Shown: positions 34,780 to 43,458 of the stretch, one piece after another
How positions within the stretch are numbered: the stretch's first letter is position 1
Layout of the letters: every line of letters begins with the position of its first letter
NCBI GenBank assembly: GCA_035651815.1
Contig: DASRFB010000036.1
Location: 1-64,000, forward strand
Reading direction: 5' to 3'
Length of the DNA: 64,000 nucleotides
Origin: VBDM01 sp035651815
GTDB taxonomy: Bacteria > Pseudomonadota > Gammaproteobacteria > Burkholderiales > SG8-39
Made by a program: the position numbers and the translations under genes
The notes under the pieces: model-generated
Database searches by the model: none
The model's input: only the letters and a program-made list of their open reading frames with translations
What the model was told of the DNA's origin: nothing

Positions 34780-36036
34780 ATGGCATTCAGTCGCAGACGG
34801 TTCATGCAGGCGACGGGCGCGGCGGCCGGAGCGTCGGCGCTCGGTTTTCCGGCCATCGTCGGGGCGCAGGGCAGCGGCGGGCCGATCCGGCTGGGGCTCA
34901 TGACGGTGAAGACCGGTCCCCTCGCTTCGGGCGGGATCGACATGGAGCGCGCGCTCGTGCAGTACCTCAAGGAGCGCAACAACACGCTCGCCGGGCGCAA
35001 GGTCCAGCTGTTCGTCGGCGACTCGGGCGGCGTGCCGGCGCAGGCGCGCACCAAGATCCAGGAGCTGGTCGAGCGCGACAAGATCCAGCTCATGATCGGG
35101 CCGCTCGCCACGGCCGAGGCGCTCGCCGCCGACGACTACATCCGCCAGCAGCACCTGCTCACGCTCTCGGTCGCGGCCGCCGACGACATGACGCAGCGAA
35201 AGCCCAATCCCTGGTTCACGCGCGGCACGTCGACCGCGTCGCAGTGCGCGCATCCCATGGCCGACTACTGCTACAAGACGCTCGGCTACCGGAGAATGGT
35301 CCTCATCGCCGACGACATCGCCTACGGCCACGAGATGTGCGCCGGGTTCCAGCGCGTGTTCGAGGAGCTGGGCGGCAAGGTGGTTCAGAAGACGTTCCCG
35401 CCGCTCACCGTGCCCGACTACGGCACCTACCTCGCGCAGCTCAACCAGAAAGCCGACGCGATCTACCTCGGCTTCGCCGGCTCGAACGGCTTCCGCTACC
35501 TGCGCCAGTTCAACGAGTACGGGCTGACCGGCAAGATGAAAGTGGTCGGCGGCATGACGGCGCTCGACGAGGCGGTGCTGCGCAACATGGGCGACGAGGC
35601 GCTCGGCATCCTGACCGCGTGCTGGTACTCGGCCGAGATCGACAACCCGATCAACAAGAAATTCGCCGCCGAGTTCCGCAAGGAATGGAAGTACGACCCC
35701 GGCTTCTACGCCGCGGCCACGTACACCGAGGCGGCCGTGCTCGAGGAGACGCTCAAGCGCATCAAGGGCCGCATCGAGGACAAGGAAGCCTTCATGAAGG
35801 CGGTGCGCTCGGTCAAGGTCGACACCTGCCGCGGCCCGGTGTCGTTCGACAAGTACGGCAACGTGGTCGGCAACGTGTACATTCGCAAGGTCGCGCGCAA
35901 GGAAGGCCGGCTCGTGAACGAGGTCGTCCACACCTACCCGAACGTCAGCCAGTTCTGGACCTACGATCCCGACCAGTACCTGAAGAACCCGCCGTACTCG
36001 CGCGACTACCCGCCGGCGAAGAACCTCGAGTCGTGA
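34780..36036 (+). CDS. ABC transporter substrate-binding protein, Tat-exported
   Basis: This periplasmic binding protein of the branched-chain-amino-acid/aromatic (LivJ-like) class has 418 residues. The N-terminus MAFSRRRFMQATGAAAGAS fits a twin-arginine signal (SRRRFM) with cleavage near GAQG. The binding lobes begin IRLGLMTVKTGPLASGG. An AAAGGAGGG ribosome-binding site is strong. It is followed by two permeases and two ATPases, making a full importer. In these clusters such importers often take aromatic acids or amides rather than leucine. Confidence 0.95.
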   Translation: MAFSRRRFMQATGAAAGASALGFPAIVGAQGSGGPIRLGLMTVKTGPLASGGIDMERALVQYLKERNNTLAGRKVQLFVGDSGGVPAQARTKIQELVERDKIQLMIGPLATAEALAADDYIRQQHLLTLSVAAADDMTQRKPNPWFTRGTSTASQCAHPMADYCYKTLGYRRMVLIADDIAYGHEMCAGFQRVFEELGGKVVQKTFPPLTVPDYGTYLAQLNQKADAIYLGFAGSNGFRYLRQFNEYGLTGKMKVVGGMTALDEAVLRNMGDEALGILTACWYSAEIDNPINKKFAAEFRKEWKYDPGFYAAATYTEAAVLEETLKRIKGRIEDKEAFMKAVRSVKVDTCRGPVSFDKYGNVVGNVYIRKVARKEGRLVNEVVHTYPNVSQFWTYDPDQYLKNPPYSRDYPPAKNLES

Positions 36037-36052
36037 AAAACTGAAAGAGCCT

Positions 36053-36080
36053 GGGGCCGGCACACCGGCCCCTCTTCTTT
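36053..36080 (+). terminator. Attenuator or processing hairpin between binding protein and permease
   Basis: A perfect 8-bp stem GGGGCCGG-CACA-CCGGCCCC (36053-36072) is followed by TCTTCTTT. It lies between the binding-protein stop and the permease GTG start. A partial terminator or 3'-end stabiliser here would give more binding protein than membrane components, as is usual for ABC importers. Confidence 0.7.
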
Positions 36081-36086
36081 CCGCCC

Positions 36087-37163
36087 GTGCAGTACTGGAC
36101 CATCCAGACCCTGAACAGCCTGGCGCTGGGCGGGCTGCTGTTCCTGCTCGCCGCCGGCTTCTCGCTCATCTTCGGGCTGATGCGCATCGCCAACCTCACG
36201 CACGGCTCGATGTACATGCTCGGCGCCTACGCCGGCGCCTCGGTGCTCTCGGGCGGCCTGCGCGTGCGCGTCCCGGGGAGCGACCTCGCGCTGTTCCTCG
36301 TGGCGAGCGGGTTCCTGCTGCTGTTCGGCGTGATGCGAATCGCACGGCTGCGGCAGCGGACGATGGTGTATGCGCTCGGCGCCTACGCGCTCGCGGCCGT
36401 CGCCGCTTGCGTGCTGACGCTCGGCACGCCGGGGTCGGCCTTCGAAGGCGCCGTGACGCTGCCCGATTTCGCGCGCAACATGTGGGTCGCGGTGGCCGCC
36501 GGCGCGGCGCTCGTGGGCGTGTTCGGCGTCGCGCTCGAGCGCCTGATCCTGCGCGAGCTCACCGGCAACGCGCTCGGACAGGTGCTGGTCACGCTGGGCA
36601 TCTCGTTCATCGTCGCCGATTTCTGCCTGATGGTCTGGGGCGGCGATCCGATCCCGGTGCCGACGCCGCCGTCGCTGCAGGCGCCGCTGCGCGTCGGCGG
36701 CGTGGCGTTCCCGACTTATCGGCTGGTGGTGCTCGCGATCGCCGTGGTGACCGCCGTCGCGCTGTACCTGCTCATGGACCGCACGCGCATCGGCGCGATG
36801 ATCCGCGCCGGCGTCGACGACCCGCAGATGGCGCGCGCGGTCGGCATCCCGGTCTCGAAGCTGTTCACCACGGTGTTTTGCCTCGGGGCGGCGCTCGCCG
36901 GCGCGGGCGGCATCATCGGCGGTCCGATCATGTCCGCATATCCGGGGCTCGACGCCGACATGCTGCCGCTCGCCCTCATCGTGGTGATGCTGGGCGGCGT
37001 GGGGAGCCTGCTCGGCGCCTTCGTCGGCAGCTTCCTGACCGGGGCGATCTACACCTTCGGCACGGCGCTGCTGCCCGACCTCGCGTACGTCATCCTGTTC
37101 CTGCCGATGATCTTCGTGATCGCGTTCCGCCCGCGAGGGCTGTTCGGGCGCCAGACCGTATGA
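36087..37163 (+). CDS. LivH-type ABC permease with internal duplication
   Basis: This is the first inner-membrane permease of the importer. It starts at a GTG. Its 358 residues exceed the usual 290-300 of LivH proteins. The excess appears to come from a repeated N-terminal membrane segment. Residues about 20-50 read FLLAAGFSLIFGLMRIANLT and then YMLGAYAGASV. Residues about 70-105 read FLVASGFLLLFGVMRIARLR and then YALGAYALAAV. The rest is normal, with the cytoplasmic loop GAMIRAGVDDPQMARAVGIP that contacts the ATPase. It overlaps the next gene by 4 bp (ATGA). Confidence 0.93.
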   Translation: MQYWTIQTLNSLALGGLLFLLAAGFSLIFGLMRIANLTHGSMYMLGAYAGASVLSGGLRVRVPGSDLALFLVASGFLLLFGVMRIARLRQRTMVYALGAYALAAVAACVLTLGTPGSAFEGAVTLPDFARNMWVAVAAGAALVGVFGVALERLILRELTGNALGQVLVTLGISFIVADFCLMVWGGDPIPVPTPPSLQAPLRVGGVAFPTYRLVVLAIAVVTAVALYLLMDRTRIGAMIRAGVDDPQMARAVGIPVSKLFTTVFCLGAALAGAGGIIGGPIMSAYPGLDADMLPLALIVVMLGGVGSLLGAFVGSFLTGAIYTFGTALLPDLAYVILFLPMIFVIAFRPRGLFGRQTV

Positions 37164-38089
37164 GGGTCGCGGGCTGGGCGCTGCTGTTCGCCGTGCTGCT
37201 CGGCCTGCCGTGGGTGATGGGCGAGTACTTCGTCAACCTCGGCAGCCAGATCCTGATCGCCGCGGTCTTCGCCGCGAGCCTGAACCTGCTGGTCGGCTAC
37301 GGCGGGCTGCCTTCGCTCGGGCACGCCGCGTGGCTAGGGCTCGCCGCCTACCTCTCGGCGTGGATGTCGCTCAAGCTCGGCCTCGGCCATTGGATCACGG
37401 CGCCCGCCGCGATCCTCGGAACGACGCTGGTCGCCTGCGTCTTCGGATGGATCTCGCTCCGCGCGACCGGGCTCGGCTTCCTGATGCTCACGCTCGCGCT
37501 GTCGCAGGTGCTCTGGGGCACGGCGTACCGCTGGGTCGCGGTCACCGACGGCGACAACGGCCTGCGCGGCCTGTCGCGCCCGGCGCCCTTCGGCGTGAGC
37601 CTGGACGGCGCCACGGCCTTCTACTATTTCTGCCTCGCGGCCACGGTGATCGCGATCGCGCTGATGGCGATGTTCGTCGCGTCGCCCTTCGGCGCCGCGC
37701 TGCGCGGGACGCGCGACCAGCCGCGGCGCATGGGCGCGCTCGGCCACGACGTGTGGCTGATCCGATGGATCACCTTCGTCTACTCGTCCTTCTGGGGCGG
37801 CGTGTCGGGGCTGCTCTTCGTCTACTACAACAAGTACATCCACCCGGCGTCGCTCTCGATCCAGAGCTCGGCCGAGGGCCTGCTCGGCGTGATCGCGGGC
37901 GGCTCGGGCACGCTCGCCGGCCCGATCGTGGGCGCCGCGATCGTGATGCTGCTCAAGAACTACGTGTCGGCGTACATCGAGCGCTGGAACATGCTGCTCG
38001 GGTTCGTGTTCGTCTTCATCGTCATCTTCATGCCCGAGGGCGTGGTGCCGGGCCTCAGGCGTCTGTGGAATCGCTGGAGATCGAAGTGA
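37160..38089 (+). CDS. LivM-type ABC permease
   Basis: This is the second permease of the importer, 309 residues with about eight to nine membrane segments (start MRVAGWALLFAVLLGLPW). The LivM hallmark VGYGGLPSLGHAAWLGLAAY and the coupling loop ALRGTRDQPRRMGALGHDVW are present. Overlapping ATGA with the first permease and GTGA with the following ATPase gene imply coordinated translation. Confidence 0.95.
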   Translation: MRVAGWALLFAVLLGLPWVMGEYFVNLGSQILIAAVFAASLNLLVGYGGLPSLGHAAWLGLAAYLSAWMSLKLGLGHWITAPAAILGTTLVACVFGWISLRATGLGFLMLTLALSQVLWGTAYRWVAVTDGDNGLRGLSRPAPFGVSLDGATAFYYFCLAATVIAIALMAMFVASPFGAALRGTRDQPRRMGALGHDVWLIRWITFVYSSFWGGVSGLLFVYYNKYIHPASLSIQSSAEGLLGVIAGGSGTLAGPIVGAAIVMLLKNYVSAYIERWNMLLGFVFVFIVIFMPEGVVPGLRRLWNRWRSK

Positions 38090-38826
38090 CGCCGGCGCTC
38101 TCGATCCAGAACCTGAAGAAGTCCTTCGGCGGGCTGCCCGCGACGAACGACGTGTCGATGGACGTGATGCCCGGGGAGCGGCGCCTGATCATCGGCCCGA
38201 ACGGCGCGGGGAAGACGACGCTGTTCAACCTGATCACGGGCGACCTGCGCCGCGACTCGGGCGCGATCCGCCTCTTCGGCGACGAGATCTCGCGCCTCGC
38301 GCCGCACCAGCGCGCGCACCGCGGGCTCGCGCGCACCTACCAGATCATCACGCTCTTCCAGAAGGACTCGCTCGAGCACAACCTGGTGCTGTCGCTGCTC
38401 GGCCTGTCGCGGTCGCGCTGGGACGCGTTCAGGCCGATCGCGCGCTACGGCGCGCTCAACGACGAGGCGCGCCGGGTGCTGGGGCGGGTCGGCCTCGGAG
38501 AGCTCGCGCAGCGGCCGATCGGCGAGGTCTCCTACGGCGAGAAGCGGCGCGTCGAGATCGCGATGGCGCTCGCGCAGAAGCCGAGGCTGCTGCTGCTCGA
38601 CGAGCCTCTGGCGGGCCTGTCGCGCGAGGAGCGCGCGGCGATGAAGGAGCTGATCGCGGGGATCCCGCGCGAGGTGACGGTCGTCATGATCGAGCACGAC
38701 ATGGACACCGCGCTCGATCTCGCCGAGCGCATCACGGTGCTGCACTACGGCAAGGTGATCGTCGAGGGCACGCGCGCGGAAGTCGTGGCCGATCCGAAGA
38801 CGCGCGAGGTCTACCTCGGTGACTAG
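38086..38826 (+). CDS. LivG-type ABC transporter ATPase
   Basis: One of the two ATPases of the importer, 246 residues from a GTG that overlaps the permease stop. Walker A is GPNGAGKTTLFN (about residues 35-46). The signature is VSYGEKRRVEIAMALA (an SYGEK variant of LSGGQ), and Walker B is LLLLDEPLAGLS. The switch His is in IEHDMD. An 8-bp overlap joins it to the second ATPase gene. Confidence 0.95.
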   Translation: MTPALSIQNLKKSFGGLPATNDVSMDVMPGERRLIIGPNGAGKTTLFNLITGDLRRDSGAIRLFGDEISRLAPHQRAHRGLARTYQIITLFQKDSLEHNLVLSLLGLSRSRWDAFRPIARYGALNDEARRVLGRVGLGELAQRPIGEVSYGEKRRVEIAMALAQKPRLLLLDEPLAGLSREERAAMKELIAGIPREVTVVMIEHDMDTALDLAERITVLHYGKVIVEGTRAEVVADPKTREVYLGD

Positions 38827-39556
38827 TCGCGTTCGATTCGCAAGTGAGGAGGCCCTTTCGCTCTCGGGCATCGACGCGCTCTACGGCGAGAGCCACGTGC
38901 TGCACCAGGTGTCGTTCTCGCTCGGCGCGGGGCGCGTGCTCGCGCTCCTCGGCCGCAACGGCGCCGGCAAGACCACGTGCATGAGCACGGTGATCGGCCT
39001 GCTGCCGGCGAGGCGCGGCGACATCCGGCTCTACGGCGAGCCGATCGGTCGCCTGTCGCCCGAGGCGATCTCGCGCAAAGGCGTCGGCTTCGTCCCGCAG
39101 GGGCGGCGCATCTTCCCGACGCTCACCGTGCGCGAGAACCTGATCGTCGCGGCGCGCAGCCGCGCGGGGACGCCCGTCCCCTGGACGCTCGAGCGCGTGG
39201 TGAAGCTGTTTCCGCGCCTCGAGGAGCGGCTGCAGCAGACCGCCGGGTCGCTCTCGGGCGGCGAGCAGCAGATGCTCGCCATCGGCCGCGCGCTAATGGG
39301 CAACCCGCGCGTGCTGCTCATGGACGAGCCCTCGGAGGGGCTCGCGCCCCTGATCGTGCACGAGGTCGGCAAGACCATCGCGCGCCTCAAGCAGGAAGGC
39401 CAGTCGATCGTGCTGGTCGAGCAGAACATCAAGCTCGCGCTCGGCCTGGCCGACGACGTCGTCATCCTGAACACGGGACGCGTCGCGTTCACCGGCGGCG
39501 TCGGCGAGGTGCGCGACAACGAAGCCCTGATCACCCAGCATCTCGGAGTCTTTTAA
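38819..39556 (+). CDS. LivF-type ABC transporter ATPase
   Basis: The second ATPase of the importer, 245 residues from a GTG inside the end of the first ATPase gene. It has Walker A GRNGAGKTTCMS, the signature SLSGGEQQMLAIGRAL and Walker B VLLMDEPSEGLAP. Switch region VLVEQNIKLAL is the usual LivF form with Gln in place of His. It completes the five-gene importer. Confidence 0.95.
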   Translation: MTSRVRFASEEALSLSGIDALYGESHVLHQVSFSLGAGRVLALLGRNGAGKTTCMSTVIGLLPARRGDIRLYGEPIGRLSPEAISRKGVGFVPQGRRIFPTLTVRENLIVAARSRAGTPVPWTLERVVKLFPRLEERLQQTAGSLSGGEQQMLAIGRALMGNPRVLLMDEPSEGLAPLIVHEVGKTIARLKQEGQSIVLVEQNIKLALGLADDVVILNTGRVAFTGGVGEVRDNEALITQHLGVF

Positions 39557-39563
39557 CCTAAGG

Positions 39564-39604
39564 CCCTCCCCTCCTTGTAAAGGAGGGGTGGCGCCGAAGG
39601 CGCC
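39564..39604. repeat. Double-hairpin intergenic element
   Basis: Two adjacent perfect inverted repeats occur: CCCCTCCTT-GTA-AAGGAGGGG (39568-39588) and GGCGCC-GAA-GGCGCC (39590-39604), followed by GGGGTGGTC. The paired-hairpin layout between genes resembles a dispersed REP-type repeat and might also act as a transcription terminator after the importer genes. Only one copy is in the window. Confidence 0.6.
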
Positions 39605-39652
39605 GGGGTGGTCTTCCAAGACTCGAACAAACCGAAACAACGGAGCTACACC

Positions 39653-40798
39653 ATGATGTATACCTGCATCGTCCCCGGCTGCGCCGACCCGCGTCACGAT
39701 CACCGTGCCGCTCTCGCCCGCCGCCCGACCAAGAAAAAAGCATCCAGGCCGGCTGCCTCGACCAGGACCGTGCGCGACCGCAAGGGCCGCGCCAGGCGCG
39801 TCGACATCCACTGCCACTACCTGAACGCCGATGCGGCGGCGAAGGTCGCGCACCTCAACCCGGGCCAGTACGAGCCGATGGTGCGCTACGCGAACGCGCT
39901 CACGCGCGAGACCAACGTCAAGCAGGGGCAGGAGCGCGGGGCGAAGCTCACGAGCATCGAGGTGCGGCTCAAGGACATGGACCGCATGGGCATCGACGTC
40001 CAGGCGATCTGCCCGGCGCCGCAGCAGACGTACTACTGGACCGAGCCCGACGTCGGCCGCGAGATGTCGCGCATGGTGAACGAGCGGCTCGCGCAGATCG
40101 TCGCGAAGTGGCCCGAGCGCTTCGTCGCGCTCGGCACCGTGCCGCTGCAGGACGTGCAGATCGCGGTACAGGAGCTCGAGCGCGGCGTGAAGGAGCTCGG
40201 CCTGCGCGGCGTCGAGATCAATCCGAGCGTGAACGGCATGGATCTCACCGATCCGAGGCTCAACCTCGGCGCCTTCTTCGCCAAGGCGCAGGAGCTCGAC
40301 GTCGTCATCTTCATGCACCCGATCGGATTCACCCAGGGCGAGCGCCTGGTCGACCACTACTTCAACAACCTCATCGGCAACCCGCTCGAGACCACGGTCG
40401 CCGCGAGCCATCTGATCTTCGACGGCGTGATCGACCGCCATCCGCGCCTCAAGATCGTGCTCCCGCACGCGGGCGGCTACCTCGGTCACTACTGGGCGCG
40501 CATGGACCACGGCTGGCGCGCGCGGCCCGACACGAAGACCGTGATCAAGAAAAAGCCGACCAGCTACCTCGAGAAGTTCTACTTCGACACGATCACCTTC
40601 GACACGGCGATGCTGCGGCACCTGATCGACCGCTGGGGGCCCGACCACGTGCTGCTCGGCACCGACTACCCCTTCGACATGGGCGAGGAGGACCCGGTGG
40701 GGTCGATCTCGCGCGTGCCGGGACTGAAGCCCGCGGAGCGCGAGGCGATCATGGGCGGGACGGCGGCGAGGCTGCTGAAGCTGAAGAGCCGGCGCTGA
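39653..40798 (+). CDS. Amidohydrolase of the ACMSD family
   Basis: This 381-residue metal-dependent enzyme resembles aminocarboxymuconate-semialdehyde decarboxylase and related aromatic-acid decarboxylases/hydrolases. The metal-binding start VDIHCHYLN, the middle motif FMHPIGF, LPHAGGYLGHYWARMD and the C-terminal GTDYPFD are all present. A short N-terminal extension contains CxxxxC and HxH (residues 5-17), which could bind a metal. The start at 39653 follows CGGAG. Its last 50 bp overlap the tail of the gene on the other strand. Confidence 0.91.
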   Translation: MMYTCIVPGCADPRHDHRAALARRPTKKKASRPAASTRTVRDRKGRARRVDIHCHYLNADAAAKVAHLNPGQYEPMVRYANALTRETNVKQGQERGAKLTSIEVRLKDMDRMGIDVQAICPAPQQTYYWTEPDVGREMSRMVNERLAQIVAKWPERFVALGTVPLQDVQIAVQELERGVKELGLRGVEINPSVNGMDLTDPRLNLGAFFAKAQELDVVIFMHPIGFTQGERLVDHYFNNLIGNPLETTVAASHLIFDGVIDRHPRLKIVLPHAGGYLGHYWARMDHGWRARPDTKTVIKKKPTSYLEKFYFDTITFDTAMLRHLIDRWGPDHVLLGTDYPFDMGEEDPVGSISRVPGLKPAEREAIMGGTAARLLKLKSRR

Positions 40799-43406
40799 CG
40801 GCGCGAACGCAGTCCGCGTCCGGCCCCCGCTTCGCGCGGCACAGCGCGTACGCCGCGAGCGGTCCCGCGCGCGGTTCGTCCGCGGCCGCAGCGGCGAAGA
40901 GCTTTCCCGCGAGCGCGTAGTCGCGCTCGGCCAGCGCGCGCGCGGCGAGCGGGTACGCGAGCTCCGGGCGATGGCCGTCGCGCGCGAGCGCGCGGCTCAC
41001 GATCCGCTGCTCGGTCGCGTCGCTGCCGAGCAGCCACAGCACCGGAACGCGCAGGTCGGTGCGGCGCAGGAGCGCGTCCAGGTACGCGAGCTTGCGCACG
41101 GGATCGCCGAAGCCCTCGCCGTCGAGCGCGGGCTGCGCGGCGAAGAACGGTCCGGCGGCCGCGATCAGCGGCGCCGGCCAGTGCGCCGCGATCCAGCGCG
41201 ACTCGCCGAAGCGCCGGCGCGCGTCGTCGGGCTTGAGCCACGCCGCGTACTCGCCCATCGGCCGCTCGATGCCGTTCTCGGGCGCGATGCGCTTGGGGAA
41301 GTCGTCGGTCAGCGCGGGCGTGCCTTCGTACCAAGGGCGCAGCTGGTCCGCGTCGGCGATGAACGCGGCGCCGAGCTGGGCGGGGCGCTCCAGGCCGCCC
41401 GCCGCGAGCAGCGCACTCGCCGCCGCGTCGCGCCACAGACGCGCGAAATGCCCCAAGCCCGCACGCGCGGCGAATTCGCGCCCGCCCATCAGCACCCAGT
41501 CGCGCTGTCCTCCCGCCCATAGCGTGCAATCCGGAAACGCCTCGCAGAACGCGCGCACCACGGCGCGCGCCCCGGAGGGCTCGAACTGCGGCACCGGCAG
41601 CCAGTAGGTCGCGAGGCCTCCCGGACGCAGCCGCGCGGCGACGGCTCGGAAATACTCGCGCGTATACAGGTTCACCACGCCGGCAATCAGCGGCGGCGGC
41701 GGCTCGGCCGTGATGATGTCGAAGGACTCGCCCGGCGTGCGCAGATAATGGCGGCCGTCCTCGAGGACGAGCTCGAGGCGCGGGTCGCGGAGCGGGTCGC
41801 GCGCGGCGTGGATCACCGGGCTCGCGCCGAGGATCTCGGGCGAGACGTCGACCACGGTCAGCCGCCGCAGCTGCGGGTCGGCGAGCAGCGCCTGCGCGGT
41901 GTTGCCCGCGCCGTAGCTGATCAGCAGCGCGCGGCGCGGCTCGGGATGCAGCGCGAGCGGCAGCCAGGCGAACATCTGCATGTAGCGCAGCGCGCGCGTG
42001 TTGATCGCGGTCATCGAGTAGCCGTCGGTCAGCAGGCGCCACGCGGCGGGCTCGCCGAAGCGATCGTGCTCGAGCAGCTGCAGCGTCGTCGTCGGTCCCT
42101 GCGTGACGCGCACCACCCGCGCGTCGTCGAGCTGCTCGTACGGGAGCGCGGCGGCGCGCAGATGCGCATCGATGCGCCCGAACGGAAACAGCAGCAGCCC
42201 GACGCCGGCGATCACGAGCGGCGGCGCCCATCGCTTCGCGGGCCGCGCGAGCAGCAGCGGCAGCAGAGCGTAGCCCGCGGCGAGCGCGAACAGGCTCGCC
42301 TCGATCCCGAGACGGGGCAGCAGCACCAGCGCGGCGAGCGCGGCGCCCGCGGCGGCGCCGAGCGTGTTCGCGGTCACGAGCGCGCCGACGGCGGGCTGCG
42401 GGTCCTCGGCGTCGCCGCGCAGCTCGGCCCCGAGCAGCGTGAACAGCGACCCCGAGAGCACCGCCGCGGGCAGCATCAGGTGCAGCGCCTGCGCGCTGAT
42501 ATCGGCAGCGCCGGGGCCGGAGAGCGCGTAGCCGGCGACGACCGCGAGGCTCGCGCCCGCGCCGACCCAGGCGCTGCGCGCGCGCGCGAACAGCGGCGCG
42601 ATCCCCCCGCCGGCCGCGATGCCGAGCAGCACCACCGTGAGCATGAGCGCGAACACCGTGTCGCTCGCCGGCTCGTACAGGATCAGCAGGCGGAACCAGA
42701 CGACCTCGAGCGCGAGCGCGAGGCCGCCGGCGGCGGCCGCGGCGAGGAGCGGCCGGGCGGGCAGCCGCCGGGGAGCGGGGACGGGCGCGGCGGCTGGCGC
42801 CCCTGGCGCGGCGAGCGCGAGCGCCGCCGCGGCGAGATCGAGCCCGCAGGCGACGAGCGACGTCCCGCGCAGGCCGAGCGCGCCGATCAGCTGATACTCG
42901 GCGAGCAGCGGCGCGAGGCAGGCGCCGAAGGTGTTCGCCGCGTACAGCACGCCGAGCGTGCGCACCGCGTCGCCGCGCGCGAGCACGCGCGCCCCGAGCG
43001 CGAGCGTGGTGCCCATCGCGGTCGTCGGCACGATCAGCACGGCGAGCGCCAAGGCGACGCGCCCCGCGGCGCTCGCGGCGGGATCATGAGCGAAGGGCGA
43101 GAGCCATTGCCCGGCGAGCGGCTCGAGCGCGGGCAGTCCCCATACGACGAGGCTCCCGGTGATCGCGACCGTCGCTTCGGCGAGCGCGAAGGCGCGCGCC
43201 GCGTCGCGGACGCGCGGCGCCCAGCGCGCCGCGAGCAGCCCGCCCGCCGCCATGCCGAGCATGAACGCGGCGAGCACCGCGGCGCCCGCCCAGACCGTGT
43301 TCCCGAGAACGCGGCCGAGCGCGCGGAACCACAGCACCTGGAACAGCAGCGCGGCCGCGCCGGAAGCGAAGAACGCCAGCGGGAGCTGCAGGGAGCGCCG
43401 CGGCAC
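40749..43406 (-). CDS. Membrane transporter-like/spermidine synthase-like fusion protein
   Basis: This 885-residue protein has about ten or more hydrophobic segments in its first 420 residues, then a soluble Rossmann-like domain (about 430-700) resembling spermidine synthase. It ends with a helical, TPR-like tail. The aminopropyltransferase features are degenerate: the SAM-loop GGGDG reads SYGAGNTA and the catalytic DxxD region reads ITAEPPPPLIAG, so polyamine synthesis is unlikely. Fused proteins of this kind are found widely in bacteria with unknown function. The end overlaps the converging amidohydrolase gene. Confidence 0.85.
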   Translation of the reverse strand: MPRRSLQLPLAFFASGAAALLFQVLWFRALGRVLGNTVWAGAAVLAAFMLGMAAGGLLAARWAPRVRDAARAFALAEATVAITGSLVVWGLPALEPLAGQWLSPFAHDPAASAAGRVALALAVLIVPTTAMGTTLALGARVLARGDAVRTLGVLYAANTFGACLAPLLAEYQLIGALGLRGTSLVACGLDLAAAALALAAPGAPAAAPVPAPRRLPARPLLAAAAAGGLALALEVVWFRLLILYEPASDTVFALMLTVVLLGIAAGGGIAPLFARARSAWVGAGASLAVVAGYALSGPGAADISAQALHLMLPAAVLSGSLFTLLGAELRGDAEDPQPAVGALVTANTLGAAAGAALAALVLLPRLGIEASLFALAAGYALLPLLLARPAKRWAPPLVIAGVGLLLFPFGRIDAHLRAAALPYEQLDDARVVRVTQGPTTTLQLLEHDRFGEPAAWRLLTDGYSMTAINTRALRYMQMFAWLPLALHPEPRRALLISYGAGNTAQALLADPQLRRLTVVDVSPEILGASPVIHAARDPLRDPRLELVLEDGRHYLRTPGESFDIITAEPPPPLIAGVVNLYTREYFRAVAARLRPGGLATYWLPVPQFEPSGARAVVRAFCEAFPDCTLWAGGQRDWVLMGGREFAARAGLGHFARLWRDAAASALLAAGGLERPAQLGAAFIADADQLRPWYEGTPALTDDFPKRIAPENGIERPMGEYAAWLKPDDARRRFGESRWIAAHWPAPLIAAAGPFFAAQPALDGEGFGDPVRKLAYLDALLRRTDLRVPVLWLLGSDATEQRIVSRALARDGHRPELAYPLAARALAERDYALAGKLFAAAAADEPRAGPLAAYALCRAKRGPDADCVRAVSAGSSASAASPPSRP

Positions 43407-43458
43407 GGTGCTCAGCGCGCGCCCGCCTTGTCGAGGATCCGGACCCCGTGCCGGGCCG

